Positions 26,902 through 34,305 of a stretch of DNA of 64,000 nt are shown piece by piece. Source of the stretch: Nocardia veterana NBRC 100344 (GTDB taxonomy: Bacteria > Actinomycetota > Actinomycetes > Mycobacteriales > Mycobacteriaceae); NCBI RefSeq assembly GCF_000308855.1, contig NZ_BAGM01000008.1:62001-126000 (forward strand). Direction: 5' to 3'. The position numbers were made by a program, and so were the translations under genes. Below the pieces are notes generated by a model that was not told the origin of the DNA, ran no database searches, and was given only the letters and a program-made list of their open reading frames with translations. How positions within the stretch are numbered: the first letter of the stretch is position 1; each line of letters begins with the position of its first letter.

Positions 26902-28172
26902 GACATCGCGACACCACATCGGCCACCGAGGTCGGGTTGCGTTGGCGGCCCGCACCGCTGGTGTACATGCTGGCGGTGACGGCCGCCCTGGCCCTGATTC
27001 CGGCGATCATGTTGCAGCGGTGGCAGCTGGCGATTTTCGCGGCGCCGATGCTGGGCGTCCTGGCGACCGCGCCGATTCAACTGTCGCGCACCAGGATTCA
27101 GGTCGACGGCGGCGGGGTGCTGCGATGCTTCGAATCCGAGGAGGTGGAGCTCGCGGTCGCCGCCTTCGTCGAACAGGGCCACGCGCTGCTGCGCTGCCGT
27201 CCCGAGGAGGCGAACGGACTCGAACTGCGAGTCGAGGAGGCCTCCGATTCCGGGCCCGCACCGGCCGGTCTGCGGCTGGCGTTGTCGACCGAGCGCTGGG
27301 GCCGCTATCCGGTCACGGTCCGGTTGACGGCATTGAGTCCGGCCGGGTTGGCGCAGGCGTCGGCGAGCGTTCCGGCCGGCGAGGTCTACGTCTATCCGAT
27401 CGCAGATCCGCAGCGAATGCGCCTGCCGCGCACCGAACTTCCGGAGCGGATCGGCACCCACCTCACCCGCCGCCACGGTCCCGGGGTGGAGTACGCCGAT
27501 ATCCGCGCCTACGCACCGGGCGACCAGCTACGCATCGTGAACTGGCCGGTGAGCGCCCGGCGGGGCCGCCTCTACGTCACCGAACGCCTCACCAACCGAG
27601 CCGCGGACGTCGTTGTGCTGGTGGATACTTCGCTGCAAGCGCCCGGACCCGCATCCGATTCGATGGAGCTGACGGTGCGCGGCGCGGCGCAGGTGGCGCA
27701 GACCGCGCTACAGGCCGGTGATCGCACCGCGGTCGTCTGCCTGGGACGGGCGCCGCGCTGGCTGCGCCCCGATATCGGCCGCCGCCAGTTCTATCGCATC
27801 GTCGACACCGTGCTCGGCGTCGGCGACGAGCACATCCCGAACGCCGGCACCCTGGCACCCCACGCGGCCGTCCCGATCGGCGCCATCGTGGTGGCCTTCT
27901 CCACCCTGCTGGACACCGAATTCGCGCTGGCGCTGATCGATCTGCGCAAACGTGGCCATGCCGTGGTGGTGGTCGACGTGCTGCGCGGCACGCCGTTCAA
28001 GGACGGCCTGGATCCGACATTGGCGCGGATGTGGCAGTTGGAGCGCACCGCGATGTATCGCGATATGGGCACCGTCGGCGTCGACATCGTCGCCTGGCCC
28101 GACGGCGCCCGGCTCGATCAGGCGATGCGCCTGCTTCCGGAACATCGACGACTGGTGCGGGTGAGGCGATGA
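26898..28172 (+). CDS. DUF58/vWA-domain membrane protein
   Basis: A 424-residue protein: two N-terminal hydrophobic helices (about 20-60), an extended beta-rich region, then the DUF58 signature GPGVEYADIRAYAPGDQLRIVNWPVSARRGRLYVTE (about 190-230) leading into a von Willebrand A-like domain (ADVVVLVDTSLQ with a partial MIDAS). DUF58 proteins are the usual substrates or partners of MoxR ATPases. ATG overlaps the moxR stop and the gene overlaps the next one by ATGA. Confidence 0.88.
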   Translation: MRHRDTTSATEVGLRWRPAPLVYMLAVTAALALIPAIMLQRWQLAIFAAPMLGVLATAPIQLSRTRIQVDGGGVLRCFESEEVELAVAAFVEQGHALLRCRPEEANGLELRVEEASDSGPAPAGLRLALSTERWGRYPVTVRLTALSPAGLAQASASVPAGEVYVYPIADPQRMRLPRTELPERIGTHLTRRHGPGVEYADIRAYAPGDQLRIVNWPVSARRGRLYVTERLTNRAADVVVLVDTSLQAPGPASDSMELTVRGAAQVAQTALQAGDRTAVVCLGRAPRWLRPDIGRRQFYRIVDTVLGVGDEHIPNAGTLAPHAAVPIGAIVVAFSTLLDTEFALALIDLRKRGHAVVVVDVLRGTPFKDGLDPTLARMWQLERTAMYRDMGTVGVDIVAWPDGARLDQAMRLLPEHRRLVRVRR

Positions 28173-28618
28173 CCAGATTTCTGGCCGTCCTCGCCGGCCT
28201 GCTGCTGACCACGGCGGTGGGAATCGTGCTGCCCTGGGCCGCGATCCCGGTGGGCGTCGCGGTGGTCGCCGGCTGGCGATGGCGGGTGGCGGCGGTGGTG
28301 GCCGCGCTGATCGCGTTGGGCGCGCTGACCTGGGCCGACACCGGTGCCCTGGCCGCCGCGGGCACGGGCCTGGTGGCAACCACCTACCTGCTCAACACCG
28401 CCACTCTGCACGCGCCCGCCGGCGTGGTCCCCACCACCCTGCCCTCGGTGATCGGCGCCCTGGGCTTCGCCGCAGCGGCGGTCCTGGCGACGCTGATCCC
28501 GGCCCGCTTGGCATGGCTACCGCTCGCGGCCCCGGTACTGGTGATCGCGCTGTTCGCCGCGATCGTGCACGGCGCGGCGCCACAGGAGACCGAGCCGGAG
28601 CGCTCCGGCGGGTCATAA
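28169..28618 (+). CDS. Small polytopic membrane protein, end of MoxR operon
   Basis: A 149-residue, very hydrophobic protein with about four transmembrane helices and a short polar tail (QETEPERSGGS). Starts at ATG 28169 overlapping the DUF58 stop. No family recognised. It completes a five-gene set with four-base overlaps (DUF4129, anchor, MoxR, DUF58, this gene). Confidence 0.72.
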   Translation: MTRFLAVLAGLLLTTAVGIVLPWAAIPVGVAVVAGWRWRVAAVVAALIALGALTWADTGALAAAGTGLVATTYLLNTATLHAPAGVVPTTLPSVIGALGFAAAAVLATLIPARLAWLPLAAPVLVIALFAAIVHGAAPQETEPERSGGS

Positions 28619-28900
28619 GTACGGCGACCGTCGTGCCGCCTTCCCCCGATCCAGCCGTGCGCCGACGGGTTACTGTCACTGCCCCCGACGGGACTCATCG
28701 TCCTAGGGCGGTGATTTACCACTGTCGCTCGACAAAGCGGCAGAAGCGGATATCGGCTGCCGACGCCGTGTTCACCGGCGCGACAGCCGAATTCCCCTGC
28801 GCATTGCCCGCGCGACGGCGTGCACATCGGCGAGGCGGGAGCGCGCGGCGAGGCCCGAATCGCACCTGCGTAGGAACTCGCCGCCGGATATCTTGGGGCA
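28619..28900. other. Intergenic spacer between MoxR operon and AlgH-TPR gene
   Basis: 282 bases. I see no convincing gene, strong hairpin or consensus promoter. A TTGGGGCA stretch just before 28901 could serve as the ribosome site of the next gene. Confidence 0.4.
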
Positions 28901-30817
28901 GTGCCCGATCAATCTGTCTCCACTGGGGGCGAGCCTGCCATGGCCGGTCAGCCGGCCCGCTCGACCGCCCGGGACGTGCGCGCGGGGGTTCTGCTCGCGT
29001 CCGGAGCGGAACTTGTCCAGCCCGGGTTCTCGAATACGGTCTGTTACGTCTTCCAGCACAACGGCGACGGAAGCCTGTGTGTCGCGCTCGACCGCCCGAG
29101 TGATACGGCCGTGCGAGATGTGCTGCCGCAGTGGGCAGAACTTGCCGCATCGCCACAGGTGGTGTTCATCGGCGGCCCGGTCCAGGGGGACGAGACGATG
29201 TGCCTGGCCGCCTTGCGTAACGACGCCCCGAGCGACGAGGTCCCCGGTTTGTACCGGATAGCTGGTCGGGTCGCGGTGGTCGATCCGAATGCCGACCCGG
29301 CACGGATCGCCCCCTTCGTGGAGGGTGTGCGAATCTTCAGCGGCTATGTCGGGTGGGAGGCCGGCGAGTTGGAAACCGCGGTGGAGCGCGGCGCATGGCT
29401 TGTGCGGGACACCTCCACCACCGACCTCGTCACTACTGACCACGCCGGCCTCTGGGCACAGGTGCTGCGCCGTGGCGATCCGGACGGCACCGACACGTTC
29501 GCGGCGGTTCTTGCCACGCGCGTGAGCCTGGCCGAGACGCACAAATCTGCCGGGCGATTCGATGAAGCCATCGCTGTGCTGCAGGCCGCATTGCACGGCT
29601 CCGGGAATGCTTTCGACCACGACAGCGAGCACACCGTCACGATCCGGTTGAGCCTCGCCCAGACATTGCGGTCCGCCGAGCGATTCGATGAGGCCGGCGC
29701 GCTCCTCGAGGCGGCCGTCGCCGGATACGCCCACGCCGGCGTTGCGGATCATCCGTACGGGCTCGCACACCGAGTCCTTCTTGCCGCGTTGTACCATTCC
29801 GCCGGGCGCCACGGCGACGCCATCACACTGGCCGGGAACACCTACGACGACTGCGTGCGTACGCTCGGGCCGGTTCACTCGTTCACCTTTACCGTCCTGG
29901 ATACCCTGCTCGCGGGTTATCTGGCCGACGGGCAACTCGATGCCGCGATCGGACTGGCCGAGAACGTACTCACCGAATGCGGGCCGGACCTTGGAGCTGA
30001 CCACCCCGCCCTCTTCGCGGTCCGCGCCTATCGCGCCGAGGCGTACCGGAACGCGGACCGGCTGGACGAGGCGATACCGCTGCTCGAATCCCTTGCGGCC
30101 GATCGCGAACGAATTCTCGGCGCAGAACACAGCGATACGCTGCATACCCTGGGCCGCCTCTTGGGCGCCTATTGGTCAGCATCGCGTTTCGATGAGGCCG
30201 GCGCGCTGGCAGAGCGGATGCTGGCCGATCACGAGGCCACGATGAGCATTGCCGACCTGCTCGCCGTCCGGCGAAAGCTCGCCGACGTCTACTGGGCCAC
30301 AAACCGTTTCGATGAGGCAGCGGAGGTCTTGACGATCGCTGCCACTGCGGCCGGCCGGCACCTCGGGTCCGAACATCCCGAGACTCTCGAAATATCGGTT
30401 ATCATTGCCTACGCTCATACCTGCGCCGGCCGATTCGATACAGCCATTCCCATGTACGAGGGCATATTGACGCGGATGCAGCGGGCGCTCGGCCCAGACC
30501 ACATCGAGACCCTGGGCGTCAGCCACAATCTCGCCCATGCCTACGCATCCGTCGGCCGGCACCGGGATGCGGGCAACCAGTACCAAGCCACCATGTCCGG
30601 CCTCGAACGAGCGGTCGGTCCCGACGACCCCCGGACATTGACGGCCCGCGGAAACGTCGCGCGCATGCACCTCGCCGACCGCAGATTCGACAGCGCGATC
30701 CAGCTCTACGAATCCACGCTCGCCGACTTCGAGCGCGTGCGCGGCCACGACCACCCGGAAACAGGCGCCATACGAGACGCCCTCGCCGCCGCCTACCAGG
30801 CAGCGCGAACACAATAG
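28901..30817 (+). CDS. YqgE/AlgH-domain protein fused to TPR array
   Basis: A 638-residue protein. Residues about 25-200 form a YqgE/AlgH (UPF0301) domain: AGVLLASGAELVQPGFSNTV, CVALDRPSDTAVRDVLPQW, QVVFIGGPVQ, GVRIFSGYVGWEAGELE; it closely resembles stand-alone Rv0038. From about 205 to the end run roughly ten tetratricopeptide repeats of about 42 residues with the recurrent helix end RFDEA (for example AGRFDEAIAVLQ, ADRLDEAIPLLE, TNRFDEAAEVLT), of the kinesin-light-chain-like type. No membrane segment is seen. The start is GTG 28901; ATG 28940 is possible. It is a single gene between unrelated units. Confidence 0.85.
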   Translation: MPDQSVSTGGEPAMAGQPARSTARDVRAGVLLASGAELVQPGFSNTVCYVFQHNGDGSLCVALDRPSDTAVRDVLPQWAELAASPQVVFIGGPVQGDETMCLAALRNDAPSDEVPGLYRIAGRVAVVDPNADPARIAPFVEGVRIFSGYVGWEAGELETAVERGAWLVRDTSTTDLVTTDHAGLWAQVLRRGDPDGTDTFAAVLATRVSLAETHKSAGRFDEAIAVLQAALHGSGNAFDHDSEHTVTIRLSLAQTLRSAERFDEAGALLEAAVAGYAHAGVADHPYGLAHRVLLAALYHSAGRHGDAITLAGNTYDDCVRTLGPVHSFTFTVLDTLLAGYLADGQLDAAIGLAENVLTECGPDLGADHPALFAVRAYRAEAYRNADRLDEAIPLLESLAADRERILGAEHSDTLHTLGRLLGAYWSASRFDEAGALAERMLADHEATMSIADLLAVRRKLADVYWATNRFDEAAEVLTIAATAAGRHLGSEHPETLEISVIIAYAHTCAGRFDTAIPMYEGILTRMQRALGPDHIETLGVSHNLAHAYASVGRHRDAGNQYQATMSGLERAVGPDDPRTLTARGNVARMHLADRRFDSAIQLYESTLADFERVRGHDHPETGAIRDALAAAYQAARTQ

Positions 30818-31167
30818 GGCGGCAGCTGCTGCTACGGGTCTCGAATCCGTCCGGTCCGGTGCGGCAGGCGCAACCATCACCGACCCGCACAACGTCTCGG
30901 ACCGGAGCCGCACTCGGAATGTGAGTGTCACGGCTCGGTGGGCCGCGCGCGCACCCGCCGACCCAGGTGGAATCACGGCGATCGGGTCCGATTCATACCT
31001 ATTCCTTACCTATGCGAGGGACAGAAATATGGCATTAGATGTCGTGTGAGCAATCGGCCACGATGTAGTGCGTCCGACGTATCACGCGGCAGATCCGCTG
31101 CGGACCGGGCTGCCGGACACGGCGCTGAAGCCCACCACAATCCCCCGCGACTTCGAGGAGCACGATC
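30818..31167. other. 350-base intergenic region upstream of PPOX gene
   Basis: No credible gene. AT-richer patches such as ATTCATACCTATTCC near 30990-31010 and ATATGGCATTAGATG near 31027-31041 could hold a promoter for the PPOX gene. No strong inverted repeat is visible. Confidence 0.35.
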
Positions 31168-31653
31168 ATGGATGCCCAGCAGATCAAACAGGAATTCGAT
31201 GACGCCGGGGAGCTGTTGAACCAGGCGTCGATGGCGCGGCTGGCATACAACGGACTCGACGGGCTGCCCCGCGTCGTCCCCATCGGCATCTTCTGGACCG
31301 GTGAGGAGATCGTCATGTCCACCGCGGCCACCGCACCCAAGGTCGCGGCATTGTCCGCTCGCCCCGAGGTGGCCCTGACGGTGGACGCCGGCGACACCCC
31401 CGGATCCGCGAAGAACCTGTCGGTGCGCGGCATCGTGCATCTGACCATCGTCGACGGAGTGGTTCCGGAGTACCTCGCGGCCGCGCGGAAGAACTTCGAC
31501 CCCGAGTTCGCCGCCGAGTTCGAGCGCAACTGCCGAGCCATGTACGACCGGATGGCGCGCATCGCACTCGAGCCCCGGTGGGCACGGTTCTACGACTTCG
31601 GCACCGGCCGTATGCCACAGTTCCTCGCCGACCTGGCCGCAAGGTCGAGCTGA
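31168..31653 (+). CDS. Pyridoxamine 5'-phosphate oxidase-family flavin/F420-binding protein
   Basis: A 161-residue split-barrel protein: MARLAYNGLDGLPRVVPIGIFWTGEEIVMSTAATAPKVAAL and VALTVDAG are the typical PPOX-fold beta strands; NLSVRGIVHLTIVDG follows. Members bind FMN, heme or F420 and act as small reductases. Substrate cannot be assigned. ATG 31168 follows GGAG at a normal distance. It stands alone within an accessory stretch. Confidence 0.78.
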   Translation: MDAQQIKQEFDDAGELLNQASMARLAYNGLDGLPRVVPIGIFWTGEEIVMSTAATAPKVAALSARPEVALTVDAGDTPGSAKNLSVRGIVHLTIVDGVVPEYLAAARKNFDPEFAAEFERNCRAMYDRMARIALEPRWARFYDFGTGRMPQFLADLAARSS

Positions 31654-32027
31654 TCCGACGGGCGAAACATGCTGTGCGGCAAGTCATCAGCCGCAGAACC
31701 CGGTCGATACGACGGCTCGGGGCGAGTAGGGCGAATTCCGCCGCCACGTAGAGCTGGAACCCACGAGCAGCGACTTCGACGTTCCGCCGGCCCTGGGAGC
31801 GTTCTCGATGCGGTCGAGTCCGGCGACGACGTCGGGCCCGAGGACATCTGTCCGTGCATACCTTCCTCGAAACTCGCTCCGGCAAGATCGCGCCGCCCTG
31901 CGCCTCAGACCTGGCAGAGCAGGGCATCGAGCAGTGTCGAATCGGTCCTACCGCTGGAGGTCGTCACAGCTGAGGCGGTGGGGCTGATTTTCGCGGGACG
32001 CGAGGTCGAGCGGAAGGCGCGCAAGCT
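31654..32027. other. 374-base region without a convincing gene
   Basis: A plus-strand open frame crosses 31669-32037 but its product is Arg/Ser/Pro-rich, low in hydrophobic structure, and shows no motif. The tail (SVLPLEVVTAEAVGLIFAG) looks more protein-like than the rest. I cannot say whether this is decayed coding sequence or spacer. Confidence 0.35.
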
Positions 32028-32789
32028 ATGGGGATGAGTTTTTTCTACGACATATATTTCCCGAGGAGTAATGTCGCCCGGGCACTTCGCCGGCTCGCTG
32101 TGAGCGCGTCACGCCCATGGGAACGAAATGTCGTACAGATACCCGGTGGCGAGCAGATTGCGTTACCGTTCGCCGGCGTCGAACGGGTTGACGATAATAC
32201 CGTGAGCATGTGGTTGTCCGTCGATGTCGATATCGACAGGGAAATAGCAAGAATGAACCGCTTGGACGATGAATTTCCGGGCGGTCTCATCGAAGTCGAC
32301 GGACAATTCTACAAACACCGCGCGGATCTGGACAGTAAAGGCGTTTTGGACGCATGGGACTACGGCGTATACGAACAACTCGAGCGGGGCCTGCTCGTTC
32401 CTGCCGGAACCAGCTCGGTCAGTGTCTACCTGAAGGTCGATTTCGTCTCGGGCCGTGACCCCTGTGCCGCGCGATTGCATGTCTGGTCCTGGAGCAAGGC
32501 AACCCATCGCCTGTTCTACGAGTCGACAAGTTTTCACAATTTGTTCGCGGGTCTCGTCGCCGATGTGGAGGCGGTGTTCTGGGGGCAGGGCACCGACCTC
32601 GATGACGACCAGCTGGTCCATTGGTTCGACGGCCGTCCGGTGCCCGGTGTCAAGGTGGCGCTTACGGGTTCGACCACCTGGGACGAGGTCCGGATGGCCT
32701 TGACGGCGCCCGGCCGGTCCGCTGCGCACAGGGCAGCCACCCACGATCCGCGGCGAACGCGTCACACCGACAGTGGCCCGCCGGGGTGA
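32028..32789 (+). CDS. Unrecognised protein, AT-richer than neighbours
   Basis: A 253-residue soluble-looking protein with no signal peptide or membrane helix. The N-terminal part (SFFYDIYFPRSNVARALRRL) and central part (GVYEQLERGLLVPAG, SVSVYLKVDF) look like a mixed alpha/beta fold; tryptophans and acidic residues are frequent in the last third (VEAVFWGQGTDLDDDQLVHWF). A basic disordered tail closes it. ATG 32028 or ATG 32034 could be the start; neither has a good ribosome site. The first 300 bases are noticeably richer in A and T than the surrounding DNA, suggesting horizontal transfer. I do not recognise the family. Confidence 0.65.
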   Translation: MGMSFFYDIYFPRSNVARALRRLAVSASRPWERNVVQIPGGEQIALPFAGVERVDDNTVSMWLSVDVDIDREIARMNRLDDEFPGGLIEVDGQFYKHRADLDSKGVLDAWDYGVYEQLERGLLVPAGTSSVSVYLKVDFVSGRDPCAARLHVWSWSKATHRLFYESTSFHNLFAGLVADVEAVFWGQGTDLDDDQLVHWFDGRPVPGVKVALTGSTTWDEVRMALTAPGRSAAHRAATHDPRRTRHTDSGPPG

Positions 32790-32886
32790 GAGGCGGCCGG
32801 TCTTTCGGAACGTAACGGGCACTGACCGAAGGTGAGATGCCCCACAACCAGGGTGTTTGCCCTACTACGCGATGTCGTGGTTTTCT

Positions 32887-32903
32887 ACTACACCTTGTAG
32901 TCT
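32887..32903 (+). promoter_or_regulatory. Inverted repeat overlapping a -10 element
   Basis: ACTACA-CCT-TGTAGT (32887-32901) overlaps a TAGTCT -10-like hexamer (32898-32903) located six bases before the ATG of a 25-codon ORF. An imperfect second copy (ACTAC with GTCGT) sits about 22 bases upstream. The form is reminiscent of BlaI-type operators except that the centre is three bases, not two. Confidence 0.5.
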
Positions 32904-32909
32904 GGAGGC

Positions 32910-32987
32910 ATGTGGATTATCCCGATCATCGCCGTCATCTGTTCCGTCGCGATCGCCGGCCTGTTCGCCACCGGCTTCCCGGACTGA
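32910..32987 (+). CDS. Putative 25-residue membrane micro-protein
   Basis: ATG at 32910 opens a 25-codon frame ending at TGA 32985-32987. The product begins MWIIPIIAVICSVAIAG and ends FATGFPD: almost one complete transmembrane helix with a single cysteine. GGAGG lies only one base before the ATG, too close for normal use, but a -10-like TAGTCT ends six bases upstream, so a leaderless message is plausible. A strong hairpin follows at 33031-33065. Promoter-operator, tiny ORF and hairpin together form a compact transcription unit. No homologue is recalled. Confidence 0.45.
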   Translation: MWIIPIIAVICSVAIAGLFATGFPD

Positions 32988-33313
32988 GGCGAGCTCGGAC
33001 CGCCCGCCCAGTCGGCGGACCTACTCCGGTAACCGCCCGATCGGCTCACCGCCGATCGGGCGGTTCGTCGTTTTCGGGGGTCGATGGACCGGGTCGAGGC
33101 CCAGTGCACGGATGAGATGCGCGACATCGGGTTCGCCAGCGCCCAGTCTCGAAACCGCACGCCCAGGCCATGATTCGTCCGGACACGTCGTCGGCCCGCC
33201 TTCGGCCATCAGACGCAGCACCACCTCCTTGATCTCCGCCGCGGTTTCCCGCCGGCATCGTTCTCGCCGGGGCGGGCGCAGGATCGTCAGCCGATGCGCT
33301 TCGGAGACACTGC
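32988..33313. other. Spacer with hairpin and doubtful minus-strand frame
   Basis: 326 bases. It holds the hairpin at 33031-33065 and an open minus-strand frame at 33021-33224 (GTG start, MVLRLMAEGGPTTCPDESW onward, about 67 residues) which extends open upstream into the toxin 3' end without a start codon I can see. The amino-acid order looks partly natural (ETAAEIKEVVLRLMAEGG), so it may be a decayed gene; I do not annotate it as a CDS. Confidence 0.35.
33031..33065. terminator. 15-bp perfect-stem hairpin
   Basis: AACCGCCCGATCGGC, loop TCACC, and the exact complement GCCGATCGGGCGGTT. It is followed on the plus strand by CGTCGTTTTC, a weak U-stretch. It is 44 bases past the stop of the 25-codon ORF and is the best terminator candidate for it. 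Confidence 0.6.
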
Positions 33314-33661
33314 CTACTTCGTCTCATTCGGGCCGCTGGTGTGTACCTGTTCGAGGTAAACCGTGTGGTCCTCGACGTAGAACCAAATGCGGGCGGTGCC
33401 TTTGAGTGTCGGTTTGTGCTGCCAGCGCTCATGGACCTTCTGCCCGCGGGTAATTGTGCCGAGGTCGCCGCGCAGCGGGTAGTTCGTCGGTGTCCTGGCG
33501 AGGGGTGTTCGCGTCAGGAAGTCCCATGCATCGGCCAACGAGTTGCGAATCGTTGCAGTGAGATCCTGCCAACCCTTACGGGCATTGGCGGTGGCGAAGC
33601 GGATCTCGTACTCGATCTTCTTCGGAGGGCGAGGCACGAGCTCGCCGCGTTTGCCTGCCAC
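33314..33661 (-). CDS. RelE/ParE-like toxin of a type II toxin-antitoxin pair
   Basis: A 115-residue basic protein starting at GTG 33661, two bases after the antitoxin stop. The core IEYEIRFATANARKGWQDL, TRTPTNYPLRGDLGTI, KVHERWQHKPTLKGTARIWFYVEDHTVYLEQVH is the beta-rich RelE-fold layout with C-terminal strands and basic residues (Arg, Lys, His) in place of typical catalytic positions. It is probably an mRNA interferase or related toxin held by the upstream product. Antitoxin-first order and tight spacing support the pair. Confidence 0.75.
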   Translation of the reverse strand: MAGKRGELVPRPPKKIEYEIRFATANARKGWQDLTATIRNSLADAWDFLTRTPLARTPTNYPLRGDLGTITRGQKVHERWQHKPTLKGTARIWFYVEDHTVYLEQVHTSGPNETK

Positions 33662-33663
33662 CG

Positions 33664-34116
33664 CTACGGCCGCGTCACAACGTCGTCGGAATCCAACCAA
33701 TTCACCTCGGCTTGGCCGAGACCGGCTGCGATCGCGATCGCGGTCTCGCGCCACGAGGTAAGTTCTGCGAGCGCCAGGTGCGGCTGGTCGGTGGAGAACG
33801 ATGCCCGCGCGGCGTCGACGAGGTCCTGGGCGCAAGTGGCTCGGTCCTCCGGGGACAGTGCGAGCATCCACGGGAACGCTCGAGACATCCGTCCGGCGAG
33901 GGGGCCCTCGTCGTCCACAGCTACGCCGATGAGCTGCGCAGCGAACTCGAGCAAGCGAGCGCGTCCCTCGGCCTCGCGCTGTGACATGAGCACGAGGTTC
34001 TCGCCATCGCGCCGGGTCACCGTCACCGGATGGTCCTCGGCCTCGGCGAACACCTCGGCGGAGTGCTTGCTCAGGTCTGACGAGCGACGCGTGGTGTGGA
34101 GTGCCGTTGTGGACAT
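33664..34116 (-). CDS. Phd/YefM-like antitoxin
   Basis: A 150-residue protein. The N-terminal 45 residues (STTALHTTRRSSDLSKHSAEVFAEAEDHPVTVTRRDGENLVLMSQ) are the Phd/YefM DNA-binding fold; the remaining acidic helical part should neutralise the toxin and is longer than in classical YefM (about 85 residues). ATG 34116 is chosen because the domain begins there; only six bases separate it from a TACAAT -10, so translation may be leaderless. GGGA also lies just upstream. Confidence 0.78.
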   Translation of the reverse strand: MSTTALHTTRRSSDLSKHSAEVFAEAEDHPVTVTRRDGENLVLMSQREAEGRARLLEFAAQLIGVAVDDEGPLAGRMSRAFPWMLALSPEDRATCAQDLVDAARASFSTDQPHLALAELTSWRETAIAIAAGLGQAEVNWLDSDDVVTRP

Positions 34117-34122
34117 GTTCCC

Positions 34123-34146
34123 ATTGTATTCGGAACGTGTTCGGAA
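34123..34146 (-). promoter_or_regulatory. Antitoxin promoter with TTCGGAA direct repeats
   Basis: On the minus strand a -10 TACAAT (34128-34123) precedes the ATG by six bases. Directly upstream, TTCGGAA occurs twice (34129-34135 and 34140-34146), eleven bases apart, enclosing the small dyad GAACGTGTTC. This is a likely autoregulation site for the Phd-type antitoxin. Confidence 0.55.
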
Positions 34147-34305
34147 TTCGAGGTGGGATGATCCCCACGCAGTCACTCACCCTTGCGTCTCGTCGGGAAC
34201 GCACTGGGTACTGATTCGCCCGATCTGTGCGCCGGCCCTCCAGCTCCCGCGCTGAGCGCAGACCTCTGGAGGGTCGGCGATGGACAGATGGCGTCGTATG
34301 CCGGA

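Noticed and set aside
31669..32037. 122-codon plus-strand frame
   Set aside because: Arg/Ser/Pro-rich, no ribosome site, ends inside the next gene, no recognisable family.
34131..34144. KstR-like core AACnnGTT in the antitoxin promoter
   Set aside because: CGGAACGTGTTCGG lacks the required outer T and A, and the genes are a TA pair; the dyad is better explained as an antitoxin site.
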